From Paenibacillus sp. HB172176 (GTDB lineage: Bacteria; Bacillota; Bacilli; Paenibacillales; Paenibacillaceae): a stretch of 64,000 bases of DNA. Position numbers and translations under genes: made by a program. This document shows, piece after piece, positions 35,632-44,809 of this stretch (position 1 is its first letter; each line of letters starts with the position of its first letter). The stretch spans positions 186,001 through 250,000 of the forward strand of contig NZ_JAATHD010000003.1 of NCBI RefSeq assembly GCF_011947265.1, given 5' to 3'. Under the pieces are notes generated by a model. That model was given only the letters and a program-made list of their open reading frames with translations, ran no database searches and was not told the origin of the DNA.

Positions 35632-37388
35632 CTTTCCGCTCCCGACTGTTAGCCAGTTATATTATTCTTATCGCGGTCCCGCTCATCGTCTTGGGGACCC
35701 TTTTCTACCATACCAGTCTGCAGGTTGTGACCGATCAAGCGCAGAAGAACGTATACGAAATCGTCAAGAAAAATAACGAGATTATGGACACCAAGCTGAA
35801 GATCATAGACCAGAATAGCCAAGCCTTATTCGTGGACAAGGATTTGTTTCGGATTTTTAACAGTCTGGATCCGAATAACGAGGCGGACCTGCTTGCCGCT
35901 GATCGTCAAGTGTCCGCTGTGTTAACGAAATATTTCTCACAGATTGAAGACGTATACGCTTATCAGCTATGGACGACTTATTTTACCTTCGGACAGACGC
36001 TGCCTCAAGGTGATCCGACGAATTCGGATATTTACCGCACAGCACGACAGGCAGGCGGCAAGATGGTATGGTACCCCACTTACGACTTCATCGATATGTT
36101 CAATCAACCGTATTTGGCGAATGGCAAAATCGAATTTCGCTATCTGTTCTCAGCGACGCGCATCCTTGATTTTTCCTATTTAAGCAATACGACCTTGGAG
36201 AAGCTGGATGCAGGCGTCGAACGGCCTGTTCTAACGATAAGCTTCAAATCCGAAGCGTTAAAGTCTCTGTACGAGAAGAGCATTCCCGACGGTTCCGGCT
36301 ATTTGGTCCTTGATTTGGACAAGCGAGTTGTTGCCAGCAATGAATCGGATCATATATCGAAAATATATAAGGAGAATTGGGTGGAACAGCTTCACCTGGC
36401 TGGAAGCGGCACGCGAAGAATAACGCTGGACGGTGTGAAGATGATCGTCTGCTTCGATCGCTCGCAAGTTACCGGTTGGATGTCCATCGTCATGACGCCT
36501 GAATCCGCCCTTGTCGGAAGTCTCGTTCCCATCATCCGGACTTCATCCATCTTTTTGGCCGTCATTATGGGAATTGTTGCACTTATTTTCGCCTATTTTA
36601 TTTCAGGCAGAATTACGAACCCAATTAAGAAGCTGCTTGGCGCGATGAGGTCGGTGGGTGAAGGAGATTTCCAAACTCGGGTTGTTGTCAGCACCAATGA
36701 TGAATTCGGTATTTTACTTCAGCGGTTTAATCGGATGAACGATCGGATTCGTTTATTGGTTTCGGAAAATTATGAGATCAAATTGAAGGAGCAGGAAGCG
36801 GAAATTCATGCACTGAACATGCAGATGAATCCCCATTTTTTGTACAATACGTTAAATGTGATGAACTGGACAGCCATTGAGAATGATCAGAAGGAACTAA
36901 GCAAAATGCTTGTTTGTTTATCTAATATGCTGCACTATACTTCGCGGAAGGAATGGGGTGCGGTTCATCTGTCCGAGGAAATGGAATGGATGAAAAATTA
37001 CTTCTATATCATGTCCGTCCGGTTCGAAGAGAAATTTCTGGTCAGCTACGAGATTGACTCGATACTCTATGACAACAAGGTGCCCAGACTTCTTTTCCAG
37101 CCGTTTGTCGAGAATGCCATCCTGCATGGCTTCGATCAGATTGAATCGGGGGGACTGATCCGAATTCGAGGTTGGATCGATCAGGGAATTCGGCATTTCG
37201 AGGTTGCGGATAACGGGCGGGGAATGAGCAGCGATGCGGTTCATACGATTTTATACGGGGAGTCTTCTTCAGTCGGCATCAAGAATACGATTGCCAGGAT
37301 CCGGATAACGTATGGCAACGAGTACGGCGTCGAAATCTCCTCCAAACTGGGTTTTGGTACGAAAGTGACTATAACGCTCCCGTTATGA
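35628..37388 (+). CDS. YesM-type sensor histidine kinase
   Basis: 586 residues. Transmembrane helices are at about residues 8-28 and 303-323, enclosing an extracytoplasmic sensor domain. After the HAMP region (RITNPIKKLLGAMRSVGEGDF) come the phosphoacceptor box MNPHFLYNTLNVMNW (near residue 400) and the ATPase motifs LFQPFVENAILHGF and VADNGRGMSSDAV. ATG 35628 overlaps the regulator stop (ATGA) with GGGGGGAGGAAG upstream. It pairs with the regulator just before it; the ligand is presumably an arabinose-containing saccharide given the GH127 gene downstream. Confidence 0.93.
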   Translation: MTFRSRLLASYIILIAVPLIVLGTLFYHTSLQVVTDQAQKNVYEIVKKNNEIMDTKLKIIDQNSQALFVDKDLFRIFNSLDPNNEADLLAADRQVSAVLTKYFSQIEDVYAYQLWTTYFTFGQTLPQGDPTNSDIYRTARQAGGKMVWYPTYDFIDMFNQPYLANGKIEFRYLFSATRILDFSYLSNTTLEKLDAGVERPVLTISFKSEALKSLYEKSIPDGSGYLVLDLDKRVVASNESDHISKIYKENWVEQLHLAGSGTRRITLDGVKMIVCFDRSQVTGWMSIVMTPESALVGSLVPIIRTSSIFLAVIMGIVALIFAYFISGRITNPIKKLLGAMRSVGEGDFQTRVVVSTNDEFGILLQRFNRMNDRIRLLVSENYEIKLKEQEAEIHALNMQMNPHFLYNTLNVMNWTAIENDQKELSKMLVCLSNMLHYTSRKEWGAVHLSEEMEWMKNYFYIMSVRFEEKFLVSYEIDSILYDNKVPRLLFQPFVENAILHGFDQIESGGLIRIRGWIDQGIRHFEVADNGRGMSSDAVHTILYGESSSVGIKNTIARIRITYGNEYGVEISSKLGFGTKVTITLPL

Positions 37389-37404
37389 CGTTATAAACCC
37401 AATT

Positions 37405-37461
37405 ATAATCCACTATTCCAATCAGGTTCGGGTATGGAAGCGCTCTATTCTGTTTTATAAT
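37405..37461 (+). promoter_or_regulatory. Promoter region of the binding protein gene, shared element
   Basis: TATAATCCACTATTCCAATCAGGTT followed by CTATTCTGTTTTATAAT resembles the block at 33861-33919. The -10 TATAAT is at 37456-37461. ATGGAAGCGCTCT (37434-37446) just upstream of the -10 is a weak cre-like match. This sits between the kinase and binding protein genes, so the transporter can be switched on separately from its sensors. Confidence 0.5.
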
Positions 37462-37522
37462 TTAAGACATCGTAGACTGCAGCTATGAATCATTAAGGGT
37501 TGAAATCGAAAGGGGCAAAAAG

Positions 37523-38959
37523 ATGTCACGACAAAAAAAATCCATATCCGTTCTGATTGTATTACTCCTGATTCTGGTTGCGATTCTATCCGGATGCTCA
37601 CAGTCCGGCTCGGGTAAAGACAGCGGCGAAGCCTCCACCCCTGCCAATACGGCAGGCAACTCTGACTCGTCCAACGGAGAGCTTTCGAAAGATCCCATCA
37701 CGCTTCGCATGACGGTATGGGGAGCGCCTGAGGAAGTGGCTGCTTACAAGACGGCCATCGCCAAGTTTGAGAAGAAATATCCGAATATCACCGTAGACCT
37801 TCAGCATATTGCCGCTGACTATGATACAAAGCTCACAACAATGGTTGCGGGCAATGACGAGCCGGATATCGCACAGATGGAATCCGCCAGCATTGCTTAT
37901 CCGCTTGCGGAGCAAGGCAAATTCTATAATCTGCAGGATTTTCTCGCGTCTGATCAGGATATCAATGCAGAAAAACTGGTTCCGAATATTTCTTATTCAC
38001 TTGAACCGGGCAATGTTATCGGTTTAGGTCCAGGGCCTGAGACGTTCGGTTTGTTCTATAACGAAGATATTTTTAAAGATGCGGGTTTAACGCCTCCGCC
38101 GTCCAAAGCATCGGAAGCGTGGACATGGGATGAGTTCGTGGAAGTCGCCAAGAAGCTGACAATCGATAACAAAGGCAGGAATGCCGCGGATCCTGACTTC
38201 GATTCCAAAAATATCAAGCAATTTGGCGTGAACTTTCCAACGTGGTGGGGAAGCTTCAGCAACTTTATTTTCTCCAACGGCGGGGACTTCGTCTCCGAAG
38301 ACGGGAAAACCTTCGCGCTGAATCAGCCGGCAGCGGTGGAAGTTCTTCAGAAAATAGCGGATTTAATCAATGTTCATCATGTTGCGCCTTCTCCAGTTCA
38401 AGCCAAGAACATTCCGGCTCCGAATATCGCGCTTCAGACGAAAAAAGTGGCAATGGCCATTGATGGGCAATGGGTAAGCGCAGGATTGGCTCAATCGAAA
38501 GTCCATTACAATGTCGGCGTATTGCCGATTATGAAAAAGCCGATGACAACCGTCGTTTGCGGAATGTTCTCCATGTTCAAATCAACCAAACACCCGAAAG
38601 AGGCTTGGGAGTTGATGAAAGCGCTGATGGATCCGGAAGCGTCGATTGATTTGATTACGGCCGGAACATGGATGCCTTCTTACAAAGACTGGTATACAGA
38701 TCCTGCATTGCTCTCCAAGTGGACGGAAAACCTGGATTCCCGACCATCGGGCTACAAAGACGCGATTATCGACGTTCTGCTGAGTGACAGCCACCAAACG
38801 CCAACGGGTTATGTGAAAAATTTCAGCAAGATCATGGATATCGTGACTCCCGCTTTGGATAAAGTGTGGCTCGGCCAGGAAAGCGCTCAGGAAGCCATGG
38901 ATGCAATCTCGGCAAAAGCGCAAGCTCAAGTGCAGGGCCGCCGCGACGTGAAGGAATAA
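37523..38959 (+). CDS. Sugar ABC transporter substrate-binding lipoprotein
   Basis: 478 residues, family-1 solute-binding protein. Lipobox LSGC with Cys25, followed by a Ser/Gly-rich linker. The fold signature includes KFEKKYPNITVDLQHI, GNDEPDIAQMESASIAYPLAEQGKF and late helices around SAQEAMDAISAKAQAQ. ATG 37523 has GAAAGGGG upstream. It delivers substrate to the permeases encoded at 39053 and 39937. A terminator-like hairpin just after this gene should make the binding protein more abundant than the permeases. Confidence 0.93.
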   Translation: MSRQKKSISVLIVLLLILVAILSGCSQSGSGKDSGEASTPANTAGNSDSSNGELSKDPITLRMTVWGAPEEVAAYKTAIAKFEKKYPNITVDLQHIAADYDTKLTTMVAGNDEPDIAQMESASIAYPLAEQGKFYNLQDFLASDQDINAEKLVPNISYSLEPGNVIGLGPGPETFGLFYNEDIFKDAGLTPPPSKASEAWTWDEFVEVAKKLTIDNKGRNAADPDFDSKNIKQFGVNFPTWWGSFSNFIFSNGGDFVSEDGKTFALNQPAAVEVLQKIADLINVHHVAPSPVQAKNIPAPNIALQTKKVAMAIDGQWVSAGLAQSKVHYNVGVLPIMKKPMTTVVCGMFSMFKSTKHPKEAWELMKALMDPEASIDLITAGTWMPSYKDWYTDPALLSKWTENLDSRPSGYKDAIIDVLLSDSHQTPTGYVKNFSKIMDIVTPALDKVWLGQESAQEAMDAISAKAQAQVQGRRDVKE

Positions 38960-38989
38960 GGATTATCTAAACAGTTGATAGGGCAGGAG

Positions 38990-39018
38990 ACGGCGTTCTT
39001 TCGGCAGAGCGCCGTTTT
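38990..39018 (+). terminator. Intra-operon terminator-like hairpin
   Basis: ACGGCG (38990-38995) pairs with CGCCGT (39010-39015), followed by TTTT. It lies between the binding protein and permease genes. A leaky terminator here would set a high binding-protein to permease ratio. Confidence 0.6.
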
Positions 39019-39052
39019 CCTAAGCGGGAAGCTTTGCGATCGGAGGTTGCAC

Positions 39053-39940
39053 ATGAGAAAAGGAATGTTTTACGGGTTATTGTTCACTTCGCCCGCCATA
39101 CTCGGTTTTATCATCTTCACGTTGGGTCCCATGATTGCAAGCTTGGTGCTTAGCTTGACGGATTACAACGTTTTCAAAGAGCAAACCGGATTTGTCGGAT
39201 TCGATAATTATACCAAGTTGTTCTCTGGCGAAGACGAACTGTTCTATAAATCGCTTGGCGTTACGTTTTACTTTGTTATACTGCGGGTACCTGCAGTTAT
39301 TATTATTTCTTTTTTTACTGCCCTGCTTCTTAACCTGAATGTCAAAGGAAGAGCCTTGTTTCGCACCATTATCTATCTGCCAAGCATCGTGCCGGCGGTC
39401 GCATCGGCAATGATCTGGATGTGGCTTCTGAATCCCGATCTGGGCCTGATTAATTCGGTGCTAACTTGGCTGCATCTGCCGACTAGCAATTGGTTGTATT
39501 CGGAGGGCAGCGTAATTCCGTCCGTCGTGCTTACGACGTTGTGGGGGATCGGCAGTACAGTCATTATTTTCCTCGCGGGGCTGTCGGGTATTCCCCAGCA
39601 GTATTACGAGGCGATCGATGTGGATGGAGGCGGGTGGTACAGCAAGCTTCGCCACATTACGATTCCGATGGTGACTCCGACAATTTTCTTCAATACCATT
39701 ATAACGATCATCGGTTCCTTCCAGGTGTTTAACGAAGCATATATCTTGACGCAAGGCGGACCGAATAATCGGAGTTTATTTTATGTGTTCTATCTTTGGA
39801 GGACAGGTTTCCAGGATACCGAAATGGGGTATGCTTCCGCACTCGCGTGGGTACTGTTCCTTATTATCCTGTTTTTCACCTTTTTTGTATTCAAGACTTC
39901 GAAGACATGGGTGCATTACGAAGGAGGGGAGCGCGCATGA
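39053..39940 (+). CDS. Sugar ABC transporter permease (CUT1, MalF/UgpA type)
   Basis: 295 residues, six membrane helices starting GLLFTSPAILGFIIFTLGPM. The EAA loop reads EAIDVDGGGWYSKLRHITIP and the family end FFTFFVFKTSKTWVHYEG is present. ATG 39053 has CGGAGG eight bases upstream; the longer open frame from 38975 would run through the hairpin and has no signal of translation. The stop overlaps the next permease start by four bases. Confidence 0.93.
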   Translation: MRKGMFYGLLFTSPAILGFIIFTLGPMIASLVLSLTDYNVFKEQTGFVGFDNYTKLFSGEDELFYKSLGVTFYFVILRVPAVIIISFFTALLLNLNVKGRALFRTIIYLPSIVPAVASAMIWMWLLNPDLGLINSVLTWLHLPTSNWLYSEGSVIPSVVLTTLWGIGSTVIIFLAGLSGIPQQYYEAIDVDGGGWYSKLRHITIPMVTPTIFFNTIITIIGSFQVFNEAYILTQGGPNNRSLFYVFYLWRTGFQDTEMGYASALAWVLFLIILFFTFFVFKTSKTWVHYEGGERA

Positions 39941-40767
39941 GGCAATCCAAGCTTTCGCTTACGGCAGGATATGCGGCTCTATTATTGATCTCGGCGATGT
40001 TTATCATTCCGTTCGTATGGCTGCTGCGGAGTTCGCTTATGGATTTATCGCAAATTTTCACCATGCCGCCGGAGTGGATTCCGAAACCTTTTCATTGGAA
40101 CAATTTCCATAGAGCGCTCACCATTCTGCCTTTCGGCACGTTCTTCACCAATACTCTGATCATCGTGCTCAGCGTTCTTGTCGGCACTGTTGTTACAAGC
40201 AGTATCGCGGCGTTCGGGTTCTCGCGGATTCAATGGAAAGGCAGGGACATCGTATTCGGCATCCTGATGTCAAGCATGATGTTGCCGGTGGCTGCAACTC
40301 TTATTCCAAGCTTTCTTGGTTGGAAGATGCTTGGCTTCTATGACACGTACTACCCGTTGATCGTACCGGCTTATTTCGGCGGCGGAATTTTTAACGTCTT
40401 CCTGATACGTCAATTTTATTTAACGATTCCGCGAGACTTTGATGAAGCGGCCTTCGTGGACGGAGCAACTTATTTTCAAATCTACATGAGAATTATTTTG
40501 CCTCTTAGCCGTTCAGTGCTAATCGTGGTCGCATTATTCAGCTTTTTGGGATCATGGAACGATTTCATGGGCCCGCTCATTTATGTGAACAGCGACAGCC
40601 TGTTTACCCTTGCGCTTGGGCTGCAGATGTTCCAAGGAACCTATACCGCGCAATGGGATCTGCTCATGGCGGCTTCGGCGGCTGTTGTGTTGCCCTGCGT
40701 CATCGTGTTCCTGATAGGACAGCGTTATTTCCTTGAAGGGATTACGATGACCGGACTGAAAGGATAA
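39937..40767 (+). CDS. Sugar ABC transporter permease (CUT1, MalG/UgpE type)
   Basis: 276 residues. It starts MRQSKLSLTAGYAALLLISAM and has the element VPAYFGGGIFNVFLIRQF, EAA loop DEAAFVDGATYFQIYMRIILP and ending FLEGITMTGLKG. The ATG 39937 overlaps the preceding stop (ATGA) with GGAGGGGAG upstream. The longer frame into the previous gene is ignored. It completes the importer of the arabinoside-type cluster; the ATPase is not encoded here. Confidence 0.93.
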   Translation: MRQSKLSLTAGYAALLLISAMFIIPFVWLLRSSLMDLSQIFTMPPEWIPKPFHWNNFHRALTILPFGTFFTNTLIIVLSVLVGTVVTSSIAAFGFSRIQWKGRDIVFGILMSSMMLPVAATLIPSFLGWKMLGFYDTYYPLIVPAYFGGGIFNVFLIRQFYLTIPRDFDEAAFVDGATYFQIYMRIILPLSRSVLIVVALFSFLGSWNDFMGPLIYVNSDSLFTLALGLQMFQGTYTAQWDLLMAASAAVVLPCVIVFLIGQRYFLEGITMTGLKG

Positions 40768-40793
40768 ATTGACGAAAGAGAGGAAATACCTGA

Positions 40794-42632
40794 ATGACAT
40801 CCATAGAAAACCCAATCATGAAATGGCAGAGCGTTCCCTTTACGAAAGTGAAAATCGATGATGCGTTCTGGCGTCCGCGCCTTGAAGTGCTTAATCGTGT
40901 CACCATAAAAACCTGTTTGGCCCAGTGCGAGGTCACGGGGCGCATAGCGAATTTCGCTAAGGCTGCCGGTTTGATGGAAGGAGCATTCGAAGGGCTCTAC
41001 TTCAATGATTCCGATGTGTACAAAGTACTCGAAGGAGCAGCCTATCTACTCATGTCGAACAGGGATTCGGAGCTGGAATCGGAAGTCGACCGGATTATCG
41101 AGCTCATAGCCGCCGCACAGGAATCGGATGGCTATTTATGCACCTACTATACATTGGCAGCCCCTGAGAGCAAATGGACGGATATGGAAAAACATGAAAT
41201 GTATAATGGAGGTCATTTGATTGAGGCGGCGGTCGCCTATTTTGAAGCGACAGGCAAACGCACGCTTCTCGATGTTGCCTGTAGAATGGCTGATCATTAC
41301 GACAGCTTATTCGGCCCTGGTAAACGGCATTGGGTGGAAGGGCACGAGGAAATCGAACTGGCTCTTGTGAAGCTGTACCGCGTGACTCATGAAGAACGAT
41401 ATTGGAAACTCGCTCTTTGGCTGTTAGAGGAGCGTGGTCACGGTCACGGAAAAGGGGAAATATGGGATAAGGAAGAATGGGGACCGGCATACTGTCAGGA
41501 CGATGTTCCGATACGTAACATTGAGAAAGTGACCGGACACGCTGTCCGCGCAATGTATCTATACACGGCAATGGCCGATGTGGTTCACGCTTCCGGTGAT
41601 TCGGCTTATGTGGATGCCTTGCATCGCGTTTGGGCGCATACCGTGGAGCGCAATATGTACGTGACGGGAGGAATCGGGCCTTCGAGGCATAATGAAGGTT
41701 TTACTACGGATTATGATCTTCCGAACGAAACGGCTTATTGCGAGACCTGCGCTGCTATTGCCATGGCGTTCTGGAATCATCGGATGAACCTGCTGTTCGG
41801 AGATGCCAAATATGCAGATGTGGTGGAGCGGGAAATGTATAACGGCGCATTAGCCGGCATTTCATTGTCCGGCGACAAGTTTTTCTACGTTAATCCGCTG
41901 GCATCCGAAGGCGGCCACCACCGCGTAGAATGGTTCGGCACGTCCTGCTGCCCCACAAACTTGGTGCGCTATTTGCCTTCCATTGGCCAGTATGCCTATG
42001 CAAGAACAGACGACGGGTTCGCCGTCAATCAATTCCTGAATGGCGAAGCGGAATTCGAGGCTGGCAACGGGCTTATCGTAAAGCTGAAACAAACGACGAA
42101 TTACCCGTGGGACGGCAAGATCGAGCTTGCGGTCAACCCTGAACAAACTGGAAAATTCGTTGTTCGATTACGCATACCGGGTTGGTGTCGAGGCTACAAG
42201 CTCAAGGTCGGCGAAGAGAGCCTTGTCGGAGCCGAAGCGCTGACGGAACGCGGGTACCTGATTCTGGATCGGCAATGGTCATCGGGAGATTCTATTTCAC
42301 TGGAGCTCGATATGCCTGTGGAGGTTGTGCGCGCAAGAGCGGAGGTTGAAGCCGATCGCGGCCGTCTTGCGATTCAGCGCGGACCCATTGTTTATTGCGC
42401 GGAGCAAGCCGATAATCGGGAGTTCACTTATGATACGTTTGCCATTTCTGCACAAGAACCGCTGAATATCCTGTACCGTCCGGATCTGCTTGGCGGAGTC
42501 ACGGTATTAATGGGCAAAGAAGAGAATGGCAAGCCATGTCTATTGATTCCTTACTATGCTTGGGATAACAGGGAGGAAGGTTTCATGCAGGTGTGGATTC
42601 GAGAGGTGGAAAACCAGCGTCTGTATATCTAA
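40794..42632 (+). CDS. GH127 beta-L-arabinofuranosidase
   Basis: 612 residues, no signal peptide, so it acts in the cytoplasm on imported arabinosides. The zinc-thiolate active site of the family (known from HypBA1) is fully conserved. Glu301 in HNEGF fits the acid/base, Glu317 and Cys319 in AYCETCA, and Cys385-Cys386 in FGTSCCPTN, with Cys385 as nucleophile. The N-terminal VKIDDAFWRPRL and toroid motifs such as HEEIELALVKLYRVT also fit. It is last in the cluster after the permeases (26-bp gap, GAAAGAGAGG ribosome site). Likely substrates are plant glycoprotein or arabinan beta-arabinofuranosides. Confidence 0.93.
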   Translation: MTSIENPIMKWQSVPFTKVKIDDAFWRPRLEVLNRVTIKTCLAQCEVTGRIANFAKAAGLMEGAFEGLYFNDSDVYKVLEGAAYLLMSNRDSELESEVDRIIELIAAAQESDGYLCTYYTLAAPESKWTDMEKHEMYNGGHLIEAAVAYFEATGKRTLLDVACRMADHYDSLFGPGKRHWVEGHEEIELALVKLYRVTHEERYWKLALWLLEERGHGHGKGEIWDKEEWGPAYCQDDVPIRNIEKVTGHAVRAMYLYTAMADVVHASGDSAYVDALHRVWAHTVERNMYVTGGIGPSRHNEGFTTDYDLPNETAYCETCAAIAMAFWNHRMNLLFGDAKYADVVEREMYNGALAGISLSGDKFFYVNPLASEGGHHRVEWFGTSCCPTNLVRYLPSIGQYAYARTDDGFAVNQFLNGEAEFEAGNGLIVKLKQTTNYPWDGKIELAVNPEQTGKFVVRLRIPGWCRGYKLKVGEESLVGAEALTERGYLILDRQWSSGDSISLELDMPVEVVRARAEVEADRGRLAIQRGPIVYCAEQADNREFTYDTFAISAQEPLNILYRPDLLGGVTVLMGKEENGKPCLLIPYYAWDNREEGFMQVWIREVENQRLYI

Positions 42633-42704
42633 TAAAACGGCTCGGGTAAGTCTGATATATCCAATATTTTAGTTGACCTAAGCTTGTTGACAATTAAAAA
42701 TTGA

Positions 42705-43651
42705 AGGGATTTATGTGATAAAATCAAAAACATTCATTATAAGACATCAATGGATGGAACGACCTGGTCCAGTGGAATTGGCAGAACGATTTCAGGCCAA
42801 TACTCGGCCCCTTTCTTGATTGCGTTGCCCGACGGATAACTTGCCTTTACTTCCAACAGTGGAAACCTTTCCTTCAGTGATGACTATGGCACAACATGGT
42901 ATTTAAACGGAGCGGCGCCTTGGGCGCCATTTGGCAAGGCTTGGAGCAGTATGTACATGACTGGTTCTAATGAGATCGCCGTAATAGTAGGCGTGGACCA
43001 GGGAAACTATCGAACTAATGTTCAGTTGAAATTTGGTACATTCGTCAATAAAGGTTATGTGAAAAATGCCGGATTTGAAGAAAAAATCAAAGATGGTCAA
43101 TCATTCTAACAGGCGACGGACACTTTCAGATTGCCTCTAAGATAAATGAGAAAGTTGCCGCTTTTCAAGACAATTCGCTGTCCAATGGCGCTCAAATTAT
43201 CAACTCTGTCCATGTAGAAGGAAACACGTCGCAGCAATGGGATTTCGTTGACGTTGGAGATGGATGGTTTAAAATTGAAAGTGTCAGAAGCGGTAAAGTG
43301 CTTGAAGTGACCGGGGACTCGACGAGTGATAATGCAAAATTGCAGCAATGGGATTGGAACGGGATTAATTCGCAAAAATGGAGGCTGCAGCCTGTCGGTG
43401 ATTATTATATCCAGGCAAAGCATAGCGGCAAGTATATGAATATCGGAGGAGGGATGGTATAAGGTATCCAGTCTGCATGCCTTAGGCAAGTTCGTTTCGT
43501 ACCGCAAAATGACGGAAGTTTCAAATTATTCTTCAAGCATTCTGGTTTGCTCTGGGATATAGCAGGGGAATCGTTAATTAACGGTGCTCAACTGAACCAA
43601 TGGATTGATTTGAATCTTAATAATCAAAAGTTTTACTTTGAGTCGCTATAA
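42705..43651 (+). pseudogene. Decayed sialidase-like exoglycosidase with ricin-type lectin domain
   Basis: Conceptual translation gives YKTSMDGTTWSSGIG and GNLSFSDDYGTTWYLNG, BNR/sialidase-like Asp-box repeats, in one frame. That frame is broken by TAA at 42837 and ends at TAA 43107. After a frame change near the A-run 43081-43086, a ricin-B-like beta-trefoil follows (SGKVLEVTGDSTSDNAKLQQ, HSGKYMNIGG). It is interrupted by TAA at 43460 and resumes in frame to TAA 43649-43651. No start codon or ribosome site survives, and the 5' part of the original gene is missing. The stretch is AT-rich compared with the GH127 gene before it. It is probably a remnant of a secreted glycosidase. Confidence 0.8.
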
Positions 43652-43660
43652 TTAGGTTTG

Positions 43661-43703
43661 AAAAAAAGGTTGGTCGTCGCTTTTTTAACGATCAACCTTT
43701 TTT
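43661..43703. terminator. Bidirectional terminator
   Basis: AAAAAAAGGTTGGTCGT (from 43661) pairs with ACGATCAACCTTTTTT (to 43703), leaving a short loop. T-runs exist on both strands, so it can stop transcription from the left remnant and from the leftward Nif3-like gene. Confidence 0.8.
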
Positions 43704-43705
43704 AA

Positions 43706-44500
43706 TCACATCACAGTGAACAGGGGCTTCTCCTTGATAAAATGAACAGGAATGCCCGGGAACTGAAGGCGAAGATGGTCGGCTAGAGCGGACATGCCCG
43801 CCTCCTCGCTCTCCGCATGGCCGAGCGCGAGCAGAGCCCGCTTCTCGCCCAGATAGAGCGAGTCCCGCACATATTCCGGCGTCTCCCATTCGAAGCCCTC
43901 TCCATATAGGACGAGATCCAACTGCTCCTCCTCGAACATTGGGATGATGAATTGCGCCTGCCCTCGGAAGCCTGCCAATACGCCGATTCGTCTGCATAAC
44001 GTTGACGGATCGCCCATTGCCCGCAGGAAAGCGACTCCGAGCCGGGCTTTAATATGCTCGGCAGCTTCCTTCAGCGTCGCGGGAGGAATTTGCACGATGA
44101 CGGCATGGGGGAGGCGCTTGTGAACATACGGAAGCCAATCAAGCTCGCGGACGAGCCCTTCGGTAATCATGTCGGGCTGCAAGCGATGACAATAGTCATG
44201 GCAGCGATAGATCGCGACGCCGGAAGCATCGATGCGCATTCCTTTCTCTTGTCGAACGTTGCTTCCCGCGTGAAGCTTGTCTCCATCCCGATGAGCATAA
44301 TAGAGCATCTCATGAGCGACGACCAGGTTGGTCCCTAGCGCGGCGGCTTGCTCTACAATCGAGAGCGTAGGCATGAACGCTGTAACAATCCCGGTTACTT
44401 CACTGCCAGGCTCGCCCGCTAACAATTCGTCTACGGTATCCGGTGAATTCCCGCCCGGCATGGTTAGAGTCTTGATCACTTCCTGTATGGTAATTCCCAT
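43706..44500 (-). CDS. Nif3-like dinuclear metal centre protein
   Basis: 264 residues of the Nif3/YbgI family. The N-terminal half shows TVDELLAGEPGSEVTGIVTAF and GTNLVVAHEMLYY (metal-binding His). A central VHKRLPHAVIVQIP and the C-terminal region LVLYGEGFEWETPEYVRD with ALLALGHAESEEAGM follow. Family members form hexameric rings with two metal ions per subunit; the reaction is unsettled. ATG 44500 follows GAGGTT. It stands alone, in the same orientation as the GH2 gene upstream but separated by a repeat element. Confidence 0.85.
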   Translation of the reverse strand: MGITIQEVIKTLTMPGGNSPDTVDELLAGEPGSEVTGIVTAFMPTLSIVEQAAALGTNLVVAHEMLYYAHRDGDKLHAGSNVRQEKGMRIDASGVAIYRCHDYCHRLQPDMITEGLVRELDWLPYVHKRLPHAVIVQIPPATLKEAAEHIKARLGVAFLRAMGDPSTLCRRIGVLAGFRGQAQFIIPMFEEEQLDLVLYGEGFEWETPEYVRDSLYLGEKRALLALGHAESEEAGMSALADHLRLQFPGIPVHFIKEKPLFTVM

Positions 44501-44809
44501 TGTCCAACCTCTTTTCTATTGGCTATATGGCTTGGATGGAGCCAGGCAAAACGCTAACGAAACTGGATAACGTTATGGCTATCAAAAGGCATCATTTTCA
44601 AATCTAACGAAGATTGATCGTTTTATTTCATGGTTTCGAGCAGAAATCATGCTCAATTTGAGAAAATAACGATACCCATCTTCTTTAGATTCATACAGGC
44701 AGTAGATTCTGGTAAATAACGTTATGAATCTTCCTTAGGATCGGAAAAGTCTCAGAAATCACCCTAATGTTTGAACGCAGCCACTCTGTTGTCCAACCTC
44801 TTTTCTATT
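44500..44809. repeat. 21-bp direct repeat flanking a 268-bp segment
   Basis: TTGTCCAACCTCTTTTCTAT followed by T occurs at 44500-44520 and again, identically, at 44789-44809. One copy holds the ribosome site of the Nif3-like gene and the other covers the GH2 stop codon. The segment between them has no gene but holds palindromes. This looks like an insertion or duplication between two genes that were once adjacent. Confidence 0.75.
44601..44691. repeat. 91-bp imperfect palindrome
   Basis: AATCTAACGAAGAT (44601-44614) pairs with ATCTTCTTTAGATT (44678-44691), the stem continues imperfectly, and CATGGTTTCG/AGAAATCATG forms the tip. Flanking copies of ATAACGTTATG at 44570-44580 and 44717-44727 frame it. 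It has the look of a mobile intergenic repeat or structured RNA. Confidence 0.6.
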
